NCBI RefSeq assembly: GCF_037027445.1
Contig: NZ_JBANDL010000002.1
Coordinates: 744,001 to 808,000, forward strand
Direction of reading: 5' to 3'
Origin: Lysobacter firmicutimachus
Lineage (GTDB): Bacteria > Pseudomonadota > Gammaproteobacteria > Xanthomonadales > Xanthomonadaceae
Length of the DNA: 64,000 nt
A program made the translations under genes and the position numbers. The stretch's first letter is position 1. Each line of letters starts with the position of its first letter. The notes beneath the pieces were generated by a model. The model ran no database searches. It had not been told where the DNA came from and saw only the letters and a program-made list of their open reading frames with translations. This document shows, one piece after another, positions 35,754 to 45,564 of the stretch.

Positions 35754-37079
35754 TTACAGCGCGCGCAGGGCGGTGGTGACCGGCAGGGTCGCCGCGCGCA
35801 GGGCCGGGAACAGGCCGCCGACGAAGCCGATCGCCAGCGCCCACTTCAGCCCGCTCCACAGCAGCGCGCCGGTGACCCGGAAGTCGAAGGTCAGCTGGCC
35901 GACGCCGCCGGCGATGGTCGAGGCGGTGTAGCCGTTGAACACCAGCCAGGCCAGGGCGCCGCCGATCAGGCCGCCGAGCAGCGCCAGCAGCATGGTCTCC
36001 AGCATCACCGCCACCACCACCGGCACGCCGCGGAAGCCGATCGCGCGTAGGGTGGCGATCTCGCGGGCGCGGGTGGCGACCGTGGCGAACATGGTGTTGA
36101 GCGCGCCGAACACCGCGCCGATGGCCATGATCGAACCGACCACGATGCCGATGATGCGGATCACCTTGGTCATCGCCTCGCTCTGCTTGGCGAAGTACTC
36201 GGCGGTCGTGGTGGTGTCGACCTGCAGCCGCGGGTCGCCGGCCAGCGCGGCCTTGAACGCCTTGAACTGCTTGGCGTCGGACAGCTTGGCCACGACCGAG
36301 TTGCGCGAAGCGCCGCGGCCGTAGGTGGCCGCGACCATCTGCGCGTCGGCCCACACTTCCGAGTCCATCGCGTCGCCGGACTTGAACACGCCGACCACGG
36401 TCCAGCGTTCGTTGCCGAGGCGGATCTGCTTGCCGACCTCCAGGCCGGCGAACTGGCGCTGGGCGCCGCTGCCGACCACCACTTCGCGCTTGCCGGTTTC
36501 GAAGCGTCGGCCCTGCACGATCTTGACCTGCGGCCGCACCTGCCAGGCACGGTCGCCGACGCCGCGCAACTGCACGCTGCCGTCTTCGTCGGGGGCGCCG
36601 CCCTTGATCGGCAGGTTGGCCGCGACCACGGTTTCCGGCGAGGCCAGCGGCCGCCCGTCGGCGCCGCGGGCGATGCCCGGGGCCTGTTCGATCACGTTGA
36701 TGCTGGCCAGGTCCAGGGTCGACATCACCTCGGCCGCGGACGCGCCGCGCAACACCATCACGCTGTCGTCGCTGCCGGTGCGGCGCAGGGTTTCCTGGTA
36801 GCCCTCGGCCATCGACAGCATCGCCACCAGCACCGCGACCACGCCGGCGATGCCGATCACCACCACCGACGACGAACCCAGGCGCTGGCTCAGCGTGCTG
36901 ATGCCGACGCCGGCGACCGAGGCCGCCTGGCGGCCGCTGCGGGTCAGCAGCATCCACAGCGCGAAGGCGACGGCCAGGCCGAGCAGGGCCGGCCAGGGCA
37001 GCAGCGACCAGGCGACCAGGGCGATCGCCAGGATCAGGCCGGTCAGGGCGCCGCGGAGCAGGGATTTGAGCTTCTTCAT
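35754..37079 (-). CDS. FtsX-domain ABC transporter permease (second)
   Basis: A 441-residue permease of the MacB/LolC type: an N-terminal pair of hydrophobic segments not seen in the partner, a large periplasmic domain (about 90-320) and a C-terminal FtsX domain with three membrane segments (GSIMAIGAVFGALNTMFATVATRAREIATLRAIGFR is the cytoplasmic-loop signature). It lies 13 bp after the first permease and ends the four-gene operon. MacB-type transporters push periplasmic substrates through an outer-membrane channel by mechanotransmission; substrate unknown. Confidence 0.9.
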   Translation of the reverse strand: MKKLKSLLRGALTGLILAIALVAWSLLPWPALLGLAVAFALWMLLTRSGRQAASVAGVGISTLSQRLGSSSVVVIGIAGVVAVLVAMLSMAEGYQETLRRTGSDDSVMVLRGASAAEVMSTLDLASINVIEQAPGIARGADGRPLASPETVVAANLPIKGGAPDEDGSVQLRGVGDRAWQVRPQVKIVQGRRFETGKREVVVGSGAQRQFAGLEVGKQIRLGNERWTVVGVFKSGDAMDSEVWADAQMVAATYGRGASRNSVVAKLSDAKQFKAFKAALAGDPRLQVDTTTTAEYFAKQSEAMTKVIRIIGIVVGSIMAIGAVFGALNTMFATVATRAREIATLRAIGFRGVPVVVAVMLETMLLALLGGLIGGALAWLVFNGYTASTIAGGVGQLTFDFRVTGALLWSGLKWALAIGFVGGLFPALRAATLPVTTALRAL

Positions 37080-37092
37080 GAGTGCGTTCTCC

Positions 37093-38259
37093 TCAGCGTC
37101 CGGCCAGCGCGTCGACGATGTTCAGGCGCATCGCGCGGATCGCCGGCAACAGCCCGACCAGCACGCCGATGCCGAGCATCAGACCCAGGCCCAGGGTCCA
37201 GCTGCCCAGGCCGATCGGCGGCACGTTGATCGCGCCGCCGCTGATCGTGGCGACGATCGGCCCGAGCGCGCCGGCGATGGCCACGCCGATCACGCCGCCG
37301 ATCAGCATCAGCAGCACCGACTCGGCCAGCACCAGCAGCAGCACGCTGCGGTCGGGGAAGCCCATGGTCTTGAGCACCGCCAGCTCGGAGGTGCGTTCGC
37401 GCACCGCCTGGGCCATGGTGTTGCCGGTCAGCAGCACCAGGGTGAAGAACACCGCGCCCATGATCGAGCCGACGATCAGGCCGATGTCGGCCATCTGCTT
37501 CATCCACGAGGCGGTCGCGGCCTGCTCGGTCTGGGTCTTGGTCTCGTGGTCGGAGTTGGCCGACAGCGCGTCGATCGCCTTGGCCACGCGGTCGGCGCGG
37601 TTGACGTCGGCGACTTCGCTGACGTACCAGCCGACCGTGCCGCGGTTGTAGGGCGTGGACTCGTCGAAGTACTTCCAGTGCATCAGCAGCATCTGGTCGT
37701 ACCAGCCGCCGGACTTCTTGTCGGTGACGGCGAGCGTGCCGACGATGTCGAAGCTCCAGTTCTTGCTGCCGTCGCGGTTGGGGAAGATGGTCGACTGCAG
37801 CGGAATCTTCTGCCCCACCTTCCAGCCGAAGCGCTTCATCAGCCCCTCGCCGACCAGGATGCCGGTGCGGGTCTGGGCGAAGGCCGCGCGCTGCGCCTTG
37901 GACACGCTCATCTCCGGGTACAGGTCCAGGTAGTTGTCGGCCACGGCGAAGCTGAAGATCTGGTTGTGCGGGTCTTGGTAGGCGCCGCCGAACCAGTTGG
38001 CGTAGGTGACCTGCTTGACGCCGTCGACCTGGCCGATGCGGCCGTGCAGGGCCTGCGGCAGGGTCTGGATGAAGGACAGCCGCGAGCCGGTCTGCAGGCG
38101 CTTGGCGCCGTTGGCGCTCTGGCCGGCCTGTTCGAAGCTTTCGCGCACGCCGTCGAGCAGGCCGAACAGCAGGAACGCGGCGATGATGGACATCAGGGTC
38201 AGCGCGGTGCGGGTCTTGCGCCGCATCAGCTCCGCCCAGATCAGATGGAAGTATTTCAT
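37093..38259 (-). CDS. FtsX-domain ABC transporter permease (first)
   Basis: A 388-residue MacB-like permease: one membrane segment after a basic N-terminus (MKYFHLIWAELMRRKTRTALTLMSIIAAFLLFGLL), a periplasmic MacB_PCD-type domain, then three membrane segments with the ERTSELAVLKTMGFPDRSVLLLVLAESV loop. It lacks a fused ATPase; the ATPase is a separate gene upstream. With its partner it probably forms a heterodimeric permease. Spacing to the ATPase gene is 16 bp and to the second permease 13 bp. Confidence 0.9.
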   Translation of the reverse strand: MKYFHLIWAELMRRKTRTALTLMSIIAAFLLFGLLDGVRESFEQAGQSANGAKRLQTGSRLSFIQTLPQALHGRIGQVDGVKQVTYANWFGGAYQDPHNQIFSFAVADNYLDLYPEMSVSKAQRAAFAQTRTGILVGEGLMKRFGWKVGQKIPLQSTIFPNRDGSKNWSFDIVGTLAVTDKKSGGWYDQMLLMHWKYFDESTPYNRGTVGWYVSEVADVNRADRVAKAIDALSANSDHETKTQTEQAATASWMKQMADIGLIVGSIMGAVFFTLVLLTGNTMAQAVRERTSELAVLKTMGFPDRSVLLLVLAESVLLMLIGGVIGVAIAGALGPIVATISGGAINVPPIGLGSWTLGLGLMLGIGVLVGLLPAIRAMRLNIVDALAGR

Positions 38260-38275
38260 CTCGGACGCTCCTGCC

Positions 38276-38971
<696 letters not shown>

Positions 38972-39047
38972 CGTCGAAGTCCTCGTGCATGTTGCGGAGA
39001 AGGAAGCGGGGCGCGCTTGCCGCGCCGTCCGCGTGAATCGATTGCGA

Positions 39048-40313
39048 TCAGTCGCTGTTGTCCGACGAACCGGAGTCGGCGTTTTCGACACGCACCGCAG
39101 CGCCGTCGCTCAAACGGTCGGGCGGCGTCAGTACCACGGTCTCGCCGCCGCTCAGACCCTGGGTCACCTCGCGGTCCTCGCCGAGCTTGCGGCCCAGGGT
39201 CACCGCGGTCTGGCGGGCTTTTTCGCCCTCGACCACGAACACGACGTCGCGGCCGTCGCGCTGGGCCAGCGCCGCGGCCGGCACCATCGCGCTGGGCTTG
39301 GCCTGCACCGCCTGGACCGGCTTGGCCGCTTCCAGGAAGCTGACCCGCACGCCCATGTCGGGGACGATGCGCGCGTCGCGCAGCTTGATCGCGATGCGCA
39401 CCTTGACCGTGGCCTTGCCGCGGTCGGCGGCGGGGATGATGGCGATGACCTCGGCCGGGATCTTCCAGTCCGGGTAGGCGTTGAGCACCGCTTCGACCGG
39501 CATCTTCGGCTTCACCCGGCCGATGTAGGCCTCGCCGACGTCGACTTCGATCTCCAGCGAGTCCATGTCGACGATGGTGCCGATGCCGGTGCGGGTGAAG
39601 CCGCCGCCGGCCGACAGCGGCGAGACGATCTCGCCCGGCTGCGCCGCCTTGGCGGTGACCACGCCGGCGAACGGCGCGCGCACCACGGTGTTGTCGACGC
39701 CGATGTCGGCGATGCGCAGGCTGTCGCCGGACACCTCGACGTTGCGCTGCGCGGTCAGCAGCTGCGCGCGCAGCGCGTCGCGCGTGGCCACCGCCTGGTC
39801 GTACTGGGCCTTGGACACCAACTGCTGCTTGGCCAGGGTGGCCAGGCGGTTGGCGTTGGCTTCGGCCTCCTTGAGCTGGGCCTGCACGCGCGCGGTTTCG
39901 CTCTGCGCGGCACCGAGCTGGGCGGCGCTGAGTTCGCGCTGGGCGTTGGCGTCGATCGGGTCCAGGGTGGCCATGACCTGGCCTTCCTCGACCCGCTGGC
40001 CTTCCTCGATCAGCACTTCGCGCACCTTGCCGGTGATCTTGGCCGAGACCGTGGCCATGCGCCGCGCGACCACGTAGCCGGTGGCGTCGAGCACCGAGGC
40101 GCCGGCCCCGCCGCCGCCACCGATCGCGGTGACCGTGGCGGTGTCCACCGGGGTCGCGGCATTGCGCCCGAACAGCGCCCAGGCGGCGACGCCCAGCACC
40201 AGCACGACCAGGCCGATCAGGCCGATGACCAGGCCGCGTCCCGGGCCGGATCGCTCCGGCGGACGGTTGCGGTCGATGCGAAGTTCTTTCAGCAGATCAG
40301 CCGATGCACTCAT
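39048..40313 (-). CDS. Periplasmic adaptor (HlyD/MacA family)
   Basis: A 421-residue membrane-fusion protein: one N-terminal membrane segment (about residues 30-52), biotinyl-lipoyl and alpha-hairpin regions (LDPIDANAQRELSAAQLGAAQSETARVQAQLKEAEANANRLATL), then beta-barrel and membrane-proximal domains. It bridges the FtsX permeases to an outer-membrane channel, which is not in this window. It is the first gene of the operon; 76 bp separate it from the ATPase gene. Confidence 0.92.
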   Translation of the reverse strand: MSASADLLKELRIDRNRPPERSGPGRGLVIGLIGLVVLVLGVAAWALFGRNAATPVDTATVTAIGGGGGAGASVLDATGYVVARRMATVSAKITGKVREVLIEEGQRVEEGQVMATLDPIDANAQRELSAAQLGAAQSETARVQAQLKEAEANANRLATLAKQQLVSKAQYDQAVATRDALRAQLLTAQRNVEVSGDSLRIADIGVDNTVVRAPFAGVVTAKAAQPGEIVSPLSAGGGFTRTGIGTIVDMDSLEIEVDVGEAYIGRVKPKMPVEAVLNAYPDWKIPAEVIAIIPAADRGKATVKVRIAIKLRDARIVPDMGVRVSFLEAAKPVQAVQAKPSAMVPAAALAQRDGRDVVFVVEGEKARQTAVTLGRKLGEDREVTQGLSGGETVVLTPPDRLSDGAAVRVENADSGSSDNSD

Positions 40314-40735
40314 GATCTCAACCAAGACGCCAGAACCGGCTTAGTGTGACCGCGGCGCGGTGACCCGCCAACCTGTGAAAAGTCAGGTTCTGTCAGTCCT
40401 GCAGTCGTCGGTTTTTCATGACATCTGTCACGCAACGGGCTCGGTCAGAAGCCAAACTTCTCCGGCCCCCTTCCAAGGAGGAACGGCGGAAGCCGGGTGG
40501 GTCGCGTTGCGTGCGCGAAACCCCGTCTCGTTGGGACGAGGGAGCGGTGCGCGGCCCCAGTGTGCTTCCGAGGGGGAGGACGCGAGGGAGATTCGCTTGC
40601 CGCGGGAGGGGCGGAAAGCGAATCCTCCCTGGCCCCCTCTTTCAAGGGGGAACAGCAAAAGAGGAACAGCAAGAGCGGAACAGCAAGAGCGGGGGCGGTT
40701 CCCGGCGGTTGCGACCGGTGACCGCGGCCCGCGGC
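40314..40735. repeat. Intergenic repeat region with tandem 14-bp units
   Basis: The 422-bp gap holds no gene. From about 40457 it shows paired GGCCCCCTT(T)CAAGGRGGAAC-like ends, a long imperfect inverted repeat (AGGGAGATTCGCT at 40585 with AGCGAATCCTCCCT at 40617), and three tandem 14-bp units GGAACAGCAAGAGC at 40649-40690 (the first degenerate). It looks like a copy of a dispersed intergenic element typical of Lysobacter. It separates the adaptor promoter from the aminopeptidase gene's 3' end. Confidence 0.6.
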
Positions 40736-42118
40736 TTAGACCGCCGCGCGCGCCTTGAGCATCGCGTACGCGGCGCGCAGGCCCTGCGCTTCGCCGCCGG
40801 CGGGACGGCCCGGGCGGTCGGCGTCGTTCCAGCTGTACACGTCCAGATGCGCCCACGGCAGTTCGGCCGGGACGAAACGCTCCAGATACAGCGCTGCGGT
40901 CACCGAGCCGGCCATCTTCGACGGGCCGCCGTTGGCGAGGTCGGCGATGTGGCTGGTCAGGTAACGCAGGTAGGGACGCCACAGCGGCATCCGCCACAGC
41001 GGGTCGCGCTGGGTCTGGCCGGCTTGCAGCCAGGCTTCGGCGACTTCGTCGCGGTTGGCGTACAGCGCCGGCAGGTCCGGACCCAGGGCGATGCGCGCCG
41101 CGCCGGTCAGGGTGGCGAAGTCGAGCAGCAGCTCCGGCGCCTGTTCGGCGGCGTAGGTCAGGGCGTCGCACAGGATGACCCGGCCCTCGGCGTCGGTGTT
41201 GTCGATCTCGACGCTGACGCCCTGGCGGGTGGCGATGACTTCGCCGGGGCGGAACGCGTTCGGGCCGACCGCGTTCTCCACCGCCGGCACCAGCAGGGTC
41301 AGGCGCAGCGGCAGCTTGCGCGCCATGATCAGCTCGGCCAGGGCGATCGCGTGCGCGGCGCCGCCCATGTCCTTCTTCATCCAGCGCATGCCGTCGGCCG
41401 GCTTGAGGTCCAGGCCGCCGGTGTCGAAGCACACGCCCTTGCCGACCAGGGTGATGTGCGGATGGCGTTCGTCGCCCCAGCGCAGCGCGATCAGGCGCGG
41501 CGCGCGGTGCGAGGCGCGGCCGACCGCGTGGATCGCGGGGAAATTGCGCTTCAGCAGCTCGTCGCCGGCGAACACTTCGACCGCGGCGCCGTGGCGCTGG
41601 CCGATCTCGCGCGCGATCGCTTCCAGCTCGTCCGGGCCCATGTGCTCGGTCGGGGTATTGACCAGGTCGCGCACGCGCAGGCTGGCGGCGATGAGGGCGA
41701 AGCTTTCGCCGTGGTCGGCGCCGGCTTCGACCAGCAATTGCGCCGGCGCGCGCGGCGCCGCCTTGTAGCGGTCGAAACGGTAGCTGCCCAGGCCCCAGCC
41801 GATGCGCAGCGCATCCAGAGTGGCGGCGTCGTACTGGCCTTCGGCGCGCCAGCGCCGCGCCGGCAGCGCGAACGGGGCGTGGCCGTAGGAATACGGGTCC
41901 AGCGGGTCGCCGATGCCGAGCACGCCGGCGACGATGCGGCCGTCGCTGCCGGGCAGGGTGGCGGCGGTGCCGGGCGAGCCGTCGAAGCCCTGGCCGTCGA
42001 GCCAGGCGGCGGCGGTATCGGCCAGCGATTCGCGCCAGGCCTTGAGGCTGTTGCGGCTGACCAGGACCAGCGGCAGGGCGTCGCTGGCGTCGTCGGTGAA
42101 ACCCAGGGGCAGAGTCAT
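40736..42118 (-). CDS. Leucyl aminopeptidase-family protein (M17)
   Basis: A 460-residue M17 metallopeptidase that removes N-terminal residues from peptides in the cytoplasm. The two-metal site is visible in LVGKGVCFDTGGLDLKPADGM (Lys and Asp ligands), MKKDMGGAA and EIDNTDAEGRVILCDAL. It is somewhat shorter than PepA at its N-terminal domain. The ATG at 42118 overlaps the preceding HAD gene by 4 bp, so translation is coupled. Confidence 0.93.
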   Translation of the reverse strand: MTLPLGFTDDASDALPLVLVSRNSLKAWRESLADTAAAWLDGQGFDGSPGTAATLPGSDGRIVAGVLGIGDPLDPYSYGHAPFALPARRWRAEGQYDAATLDALRIGWGLGSYRFDRYKAAPRAPAQLLVEAGADHGESFALIAASLRVRDLVNTPTEHMGPDELEAIAREIGQRHGAAVEVFAGDELLKRNFPAIHAVGRASHRAPRLIALRWGDERHPHITLVGKGVCFDTGGLDLKPADGMRWMKKDMGGAAHAIALAELIMARKLPLRLTLLVPAVENAVGPNAFRPGEVIATRQGVSVEIDNTDAEGRVILCDALTYAAEQAPELLLDFATLTGAARIALGPDLPALYANRDEVAEAWLQAGQTQRDPLWRMPLWRPYLRYLTSHIADLANGGPSKMAGSVTAALYLERFVPAELPWAHLDVYSWNDADRPGRPAGGEAQGLRAAYAMLKARAAV

Positions 42119-42831
42119 GCGGCAGCGGTATCCGTGCGGTGGCCCGCGTCGAGCCAATCGGCCAACGCGGCGAGGGTGGTGAATTCCAGGTCCGGGCGCA
42201 GCCCGGCGTGGGGCCAGTGGCGGCCTTCGCGGTTGATCCAGCAAGTACGCAGCCCGGCGCGTGCGCCGCCGACGATGTCCAGCTCGATGTCGTCGCCGAC
42301 GTGCAGCACTTGCGCCGGCTCGACCCCGAGGCGTTCGCAGGCGGCCAGGAAGATGCTCGGGTCGGGCTTGGCCCGGCCGTGCTCGCGCGCGCCGAGCTGG
42401 AAGCGGAATAACGGCATCAACCCGATCCGTTGCAGGTCGGCGTTGCCGTTGCTGAGCGCGGCCAGCGGCACCCGCCCGGCCAGGCGCGCCAGCGCGGCCT
42501 CACTGTCGGGGTAGTGTTCGACCTCGCAGCGCGCGGCGAAGAACGCGTCGAAGGCGGCGTCGACCAGGGCGACGTCGTCGCCGGATTCGCGCAGCACGTG
42601 TTCCAGGGTCAGCCGGCGCTGCTGGGTGAAATCGTGGGCCAGGTCCGGGCGTTCGGCGGCGATGCGATCGCGCAGCGCGCGCATGGCGTGGACCGGGAAA
42701 CGCTCCGCGGTGGCCGGCGCGTGCCGGCGCAGCCAGTCGTCGAGGGCCGCCTCGGCGCGCACCATCACCGGCGCGATCGGCCAGATGGTGTCGTCGAGGT
42801 CCAAAGTGATGGCGCGGACGGGAAAGCTCAT
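42115..42831 (-). CDS. HAD-superfamily phosphatase (YigB-like)
   Basis: A 238-residue HAD hydrolase with nucleophile motif ITLDLDDTIWPI, motif II LAALSNGNAD, motif III Lys in GRAKPDPSIF and motif IV HVGDDIELDIVGG. It resembles YigB, which dephosphorylates a riboflavin intermediate, but the family is promiscuous. The helical cap lies between residues about 20 and 90. The stop overlaps the aminopeptidase start by 4 bp. Confidence 0.88.
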   Translation of the reverse strand: MSFPVRAITLDLDDTIWPIAPVMVRAEAALDDWLRRHAPATAERFPVHAMRALRDRIAAERPDLAHDFTQQRRLTLEHVLRESGDDVALVDAAFDAFFAARCEVEHYPDSEAALARLAGRVPLAALSNGNADLQRIGLMPLFRFQLGAREHGRAKPDPSIFLAACERLGVEPAQVLHVGDDIELDIVGGARAGLRTCWINREGRHWPHAGLRPDLEFTTLAALADWLDAGHRTDTAAA

Positions 42832-42954
42832 GCCGGCAGTTTAACGCGCCCGGCCGCGGCGGCCGGCACCGCGGTCGCGGACCGGCGCGGTCGCGGCCTC
42901 AGGCGCCCGTGCGGGCCAGCCGGCCGGCCCGCTTCGGCAAGTCCGGCGCCGCAT

Positions 42955-44091
42955 TCATTCCAGCAGCCGCGACCAGCCCTCCAGGCCGTCGATCCGCGCC
43001 AGCACCAGCTTCACGCAGACCAGCAGCGGCACCGCCAGCAACAGGCCGACGATGCCCCACAGCCAGCCGAACAGCATCAGCGCCAGGATCAGCACCAACG
43101 GCGACAGGCGCATGCGCCGCCCGAGCACGATCGGCGTCACCGCCTGCGACTCGATCGTGTGCAGCAGCAGGTAGACGCCGGCCGGCAGCAGCGAGGGCCA
43201 CAGCTCGTCGAAGGCGACGAAGCCCATCAACAACATGATGACGATGCCGATCAGCGGGCCGACGAAGGGCGCGAAGTTGAGGGTCGCCGCCATCGTGCCC
43301 CACAGCAGCGACTCCGGCAGCGGCACGCCGAGCGCGTACAGGGCGCCGGCCAGGGCCAGGCCCAGGCCGGTGTTGATCAGGCTGATGGTCAGCACGTAAC
43401 GCGAGATCTCGCGCTCGATCGAATGCAGGATGTCGATGGTCAGCTTCTTCTGCTGCGGCCCGGGCAGCAGCGCGATCGCGTTGCGCTGCAGTGTTTCGCC
43501 GTACACCATGAAGAAAAAGGTCAGCAGGATCACCGCCAGCACCTGCGCCAGGTACTTCGGCGTCGCGGTCAGCGAGCGATAGGGGTCGTTGAGTTCGGTC
43601 TTGACCACCTGCACCGGCTTGGCGGTGCTCTCGCCGCCGGCGGCGCGGGCGATGTTCTGCGCGGCGCGGTTGGCGTCCTGCATCGGCTTGGTCATCTGCC
43701 GCAGCTTGGGCGCGAGCTGCTTCATCTCGCGCGGCACCTGCCGCACCCATTCGCCGGCCGGCTCGGCCAACTGCAGGGCCAGCACGCCGGACACCGCCAG
43801 GCCGCCGGCCAGCACCAGCACCGCGCCGACGAAGCGCGGCAGGTACAGCTTCTGCAGCAGGCGCAGGATCGGATTGCCGACCAGGGCGAAGAAGGCGGCG
43901 AGCAGGATCGGCAGGATCAGCTCCTGCGCCGCCCACAAGGTGAAGCCGACCGCGAGCGCGGCGAGGATGCGCAAGGACAGCGGCGCGCGCGGGCGCGGCA
44001 GCGCCGGTTCGGGCGAGGCGGCGGGCGCGGGTTCGTCGGCGGCCGGCGGCGCCGGCGCGTCGGCGGCCGGCGGCGGGTTGGGGGTGCTCAA
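42955..44091 (-). CDS. AI-2E family transporter (PerM/YdiK-like membrane protein)
   Basis: A 378-residue membrane protein with about eight hydrophobic segments, typical of the AI-2E exporter superfamily: LALAGALYALGVPLPESLLWGTMAATLNFAPFVGPLIGIV is the hallmark. Members include TqsA and several Na+/H+ antiporters, so the substrate is open. The first about 55 residues are an Ala/Pro-rich tail outside the family domain. No LuxS or other quorum genes are in the window. Confidence 0.9.
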   Translation of the reverse strand: MSTPNPPPAADAPAPPAADEPAPAASPEPALPRPRAPLSLRILAALAVGFTLWAAQELILPILLAAFFALVGNPILRLLQKLYLPRFVGAVLVLAGGLAVSGVLALQLAEPAGEWVRQVPREMKQLAPKLRQMTKPMQDANRAAQNIARAAGGESTAKPVQVVKTELNDPYRSLTATPKYLAQVLAVILLTFFFMVYGETLQRNAIALLPGPQQKKLTIDILHSIEREISRYVLTISLINTGLGLALAGALYALGVPLPESLLWGTMAATLNFAPFVGPLIGIVIMLLMGFVAFDELWPSLLPAGVYLLLHTIESQAVTPIVLGRRMRLSPLVLILALMLFGWLWGIVGLLLAVPLLVCVKLVLARIDGLEGWSRLLE

Positions 44092-44101
44092 GGCGGAACC
44101 G

Positions 44102-44518
44102 TCAGGCCTGTTCGGTGGTGGAACTGTGCGCCTTGCCGCGTTTGGACGCCACTGCCGTGTAGCCCGGCGCGACGGTCGCTTCGGCCGCGGCCTGGGCGCT
44201 GTCGGCCGCCTGTCCGGCCTCGCCGGCGGCGCGATCGGCCTGGTCGGCCGCCTGCTGCGCGCTGCTGCCGGCGAACAGGCCCGACAGCAGGGTGAGCAGT
44301 TGCATCAGGTGGCCGCTCTTCGCCGCCAGCTTGACCGGCTCGGCGCGGCCCACGACGAAGCCGGCGGCCAGGCCGGCGACCACGATCCGGCCCGGCGTCC
44401 AGGCTTCCTGCCAGCGCGCCTTGAGTGTGTTCTTGCGTTCCAGCGCCTGCTCGTAGCGGCCCTCGAGCAGTTGCTCGCGCTTGGCGACGCGGCGTTGCAG
44501 GCGTTCGAACCGGCTCAT
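44102..44518 (-). CDS. YqjK-like small protein in the elaB-type operon
   Basis: A 138-residue protein: an N-terminal basic helix (MSRFERLQRRVAKREQLLEGRYEQALERKNTLKARWQEAW), a hydrophobic stretch (TPGRIVVAGLAAGFVVGRAE) and an Ala-rich C-terminal tail. Position after the YqjE-like and DUF883 genes, as in the E. coli yqjD-yqjE-yqjK order, suggests the YqjK slot. Function is unknown. The ATG overlaps the YqjE-like stop by 4 bp. Confidence 0.65.
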   Translation of the reverse strand: MSRFERLQRRVAKREQLLEGRYEQALERKNTLKARWQEAWTPGRIVVAGLAAGFVVGRAEPVKLAAKSGHLMQLLTLLSGLFAGSSAQQAADQADRAAGEAGQAADSAQAAAEATVAPGYTAVASKRGKAHSSTTEQA

Positions 44519-45039
44519 GCGCGCTCCTGGCGACGCGCGGCGTCGGCGGCGAGGTGGGCCTGCAACTGGTCTTCGTCGAGGTCGCCCAGGCCGAGCCGGC
44601 GCAGCTGCCGCCGGGTGGCGTGCAGGCGGGTGTATTCGAAGTAATGGATCGCCCGCCAGACGCCGACCGCGGCGACCGCCAGGCTGAGCCCGGCGGCGGC
44701 CGACATCGAACCCAGCCAGGACCAGCCCAGCACGCCCTGCAGCAGCGCGATCAGCGCCGCCATCAGCAACAGCCAGGACGAGGCGCCGAACACGATCGCC
44801 ACGCTGACCCACAACAGGGCGCGGCCGAGCGCACTGCGGGCCAGGGCGAAGTCGGCGATCAACAGTCCGCGCAGCGCGCGGCCGGTGTCGATCGCCGCTT
44901 CCAGGCCCTCGCGGCCGGCGTCGCGGATTTCGCGGTAGGCCTCTTCGATCGACGGCGAGCGCGGACCCGGCGCGGCCGGGTCGGGCGCCGCGCCGTCGTC
45001 GGGGGCGGGGTCGTCCGCGGGGCGATGCGGATCGCTCAC
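44515..45039 (-). CDS. YqjE/phage-holin-superfamily membrane protein
   Basis: A 174-residue protein with two adjacent hydrophobic segments (ALLWVSVAIVFGASSWLLLMAALIALLQGVL and WLGSMSAAAGLSLAVAAVGVWRAI), typical of YqjE/phage holin III-type proteins of the envelope stress group. The N-terminal about 30 residues are Asp/Pro-rich. It is the middle gene of a three-gene unit with the DUF883 protein upstream (2 bp apart) and the YqjK-like protein downstream. Its role in membranes of stationary cells is inferred from homologues. Confidence 0.75.
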   Translation of the reverse strand: MSDPHRPADDPAPDDGAAPDPAAPGPRSPSIEEAYREIRDAGREGLEAAIDTGRALRGLLIADFALARSALGRALLWVSVAIVFGASSWLLLMAALIALLQGVLGWSWLGSMSAAAGLSLAVAAVGVWRAIHYFEYTRLHATRRQLRRLGLGDLDEDQLQAHLAADAARRQERA

Positions 45040-45041
45040 GC

Positions 45042-45404
45042 TTACTTGTCGCTGCCGCGGGCCAGCTTGGCGATGATGAAGCCGGCGGCGAAGGCGATGC
45101 CGAACGAGGCCAGCGGACGCTCGCGGACCAGGTCGGCGGCGCTTTCGATCAGGTCGCGGCCCTTGTCCATCAGCGCGTCGACTTGCTCGCGCGCGGCGCC
45201 GCCGGCGTGCTCGGCGGCGGCGATCCCGGCCAGGGCGCCGTCGGCCAGGTCGGACTTGACGTTGGCCTTGCCGATCTTGAGTTCGTCGCCGGCCACGCTG
45301 GCGGCGCTGCGGATCGCGTCGCCGGCGTCGACCGCGGCCTGCTTGAGGTGGGAACCGGCCTGGCCGAGGTTGCTCTTGATCGCGTCGGTCGAGGTGGGGG
45401 TCAT
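45042..45404 (-). CDS. DUF883 / ElaB-YqjD family membrane-anchored protein
   Basis: A 120-residue protein. A helical N-terminal part is followed by LIESAADLVRERPLASFGIAFAAGFIIAKLARG, the single C-terminal membrane anchor characteristic of DUF883 (YqjD, ElaB, YgaM), which bind ribosomes and anchor them to the membrane in stationary phase. ATG at 45404 has a good ribosome site (GGAGGAAG). It is the first gene of the three-gene unit and probably carries the promoter. Confidence 0.85.
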   Translation of the reverse strand: MTPTSTDAIKSNLGQAGSHLKQAAVDAGDAIRSAASVAGDELKIGKANVKSDLADGALAGIAAAEHAGGAAREQVDALMDKGRDLIESAADLVRERPLASFGIAFAAGFIIAKLARGSDK

Positions 45405-45564
45405 CGGGGTCTTCCTCCGTGCAAGGGACGAACCGCGGAACGAATCCAGGGTTCTGGCGGACCGCGGTCGGGCGCGGGCCGGAGCCCGGTTCCTAGGCGG
45501 CGAGGGGCGCCGCATCGTGCGGCGCGCGTTCATGCCGTTCGCGGCGGCGTGGCGCCCCGCGACG

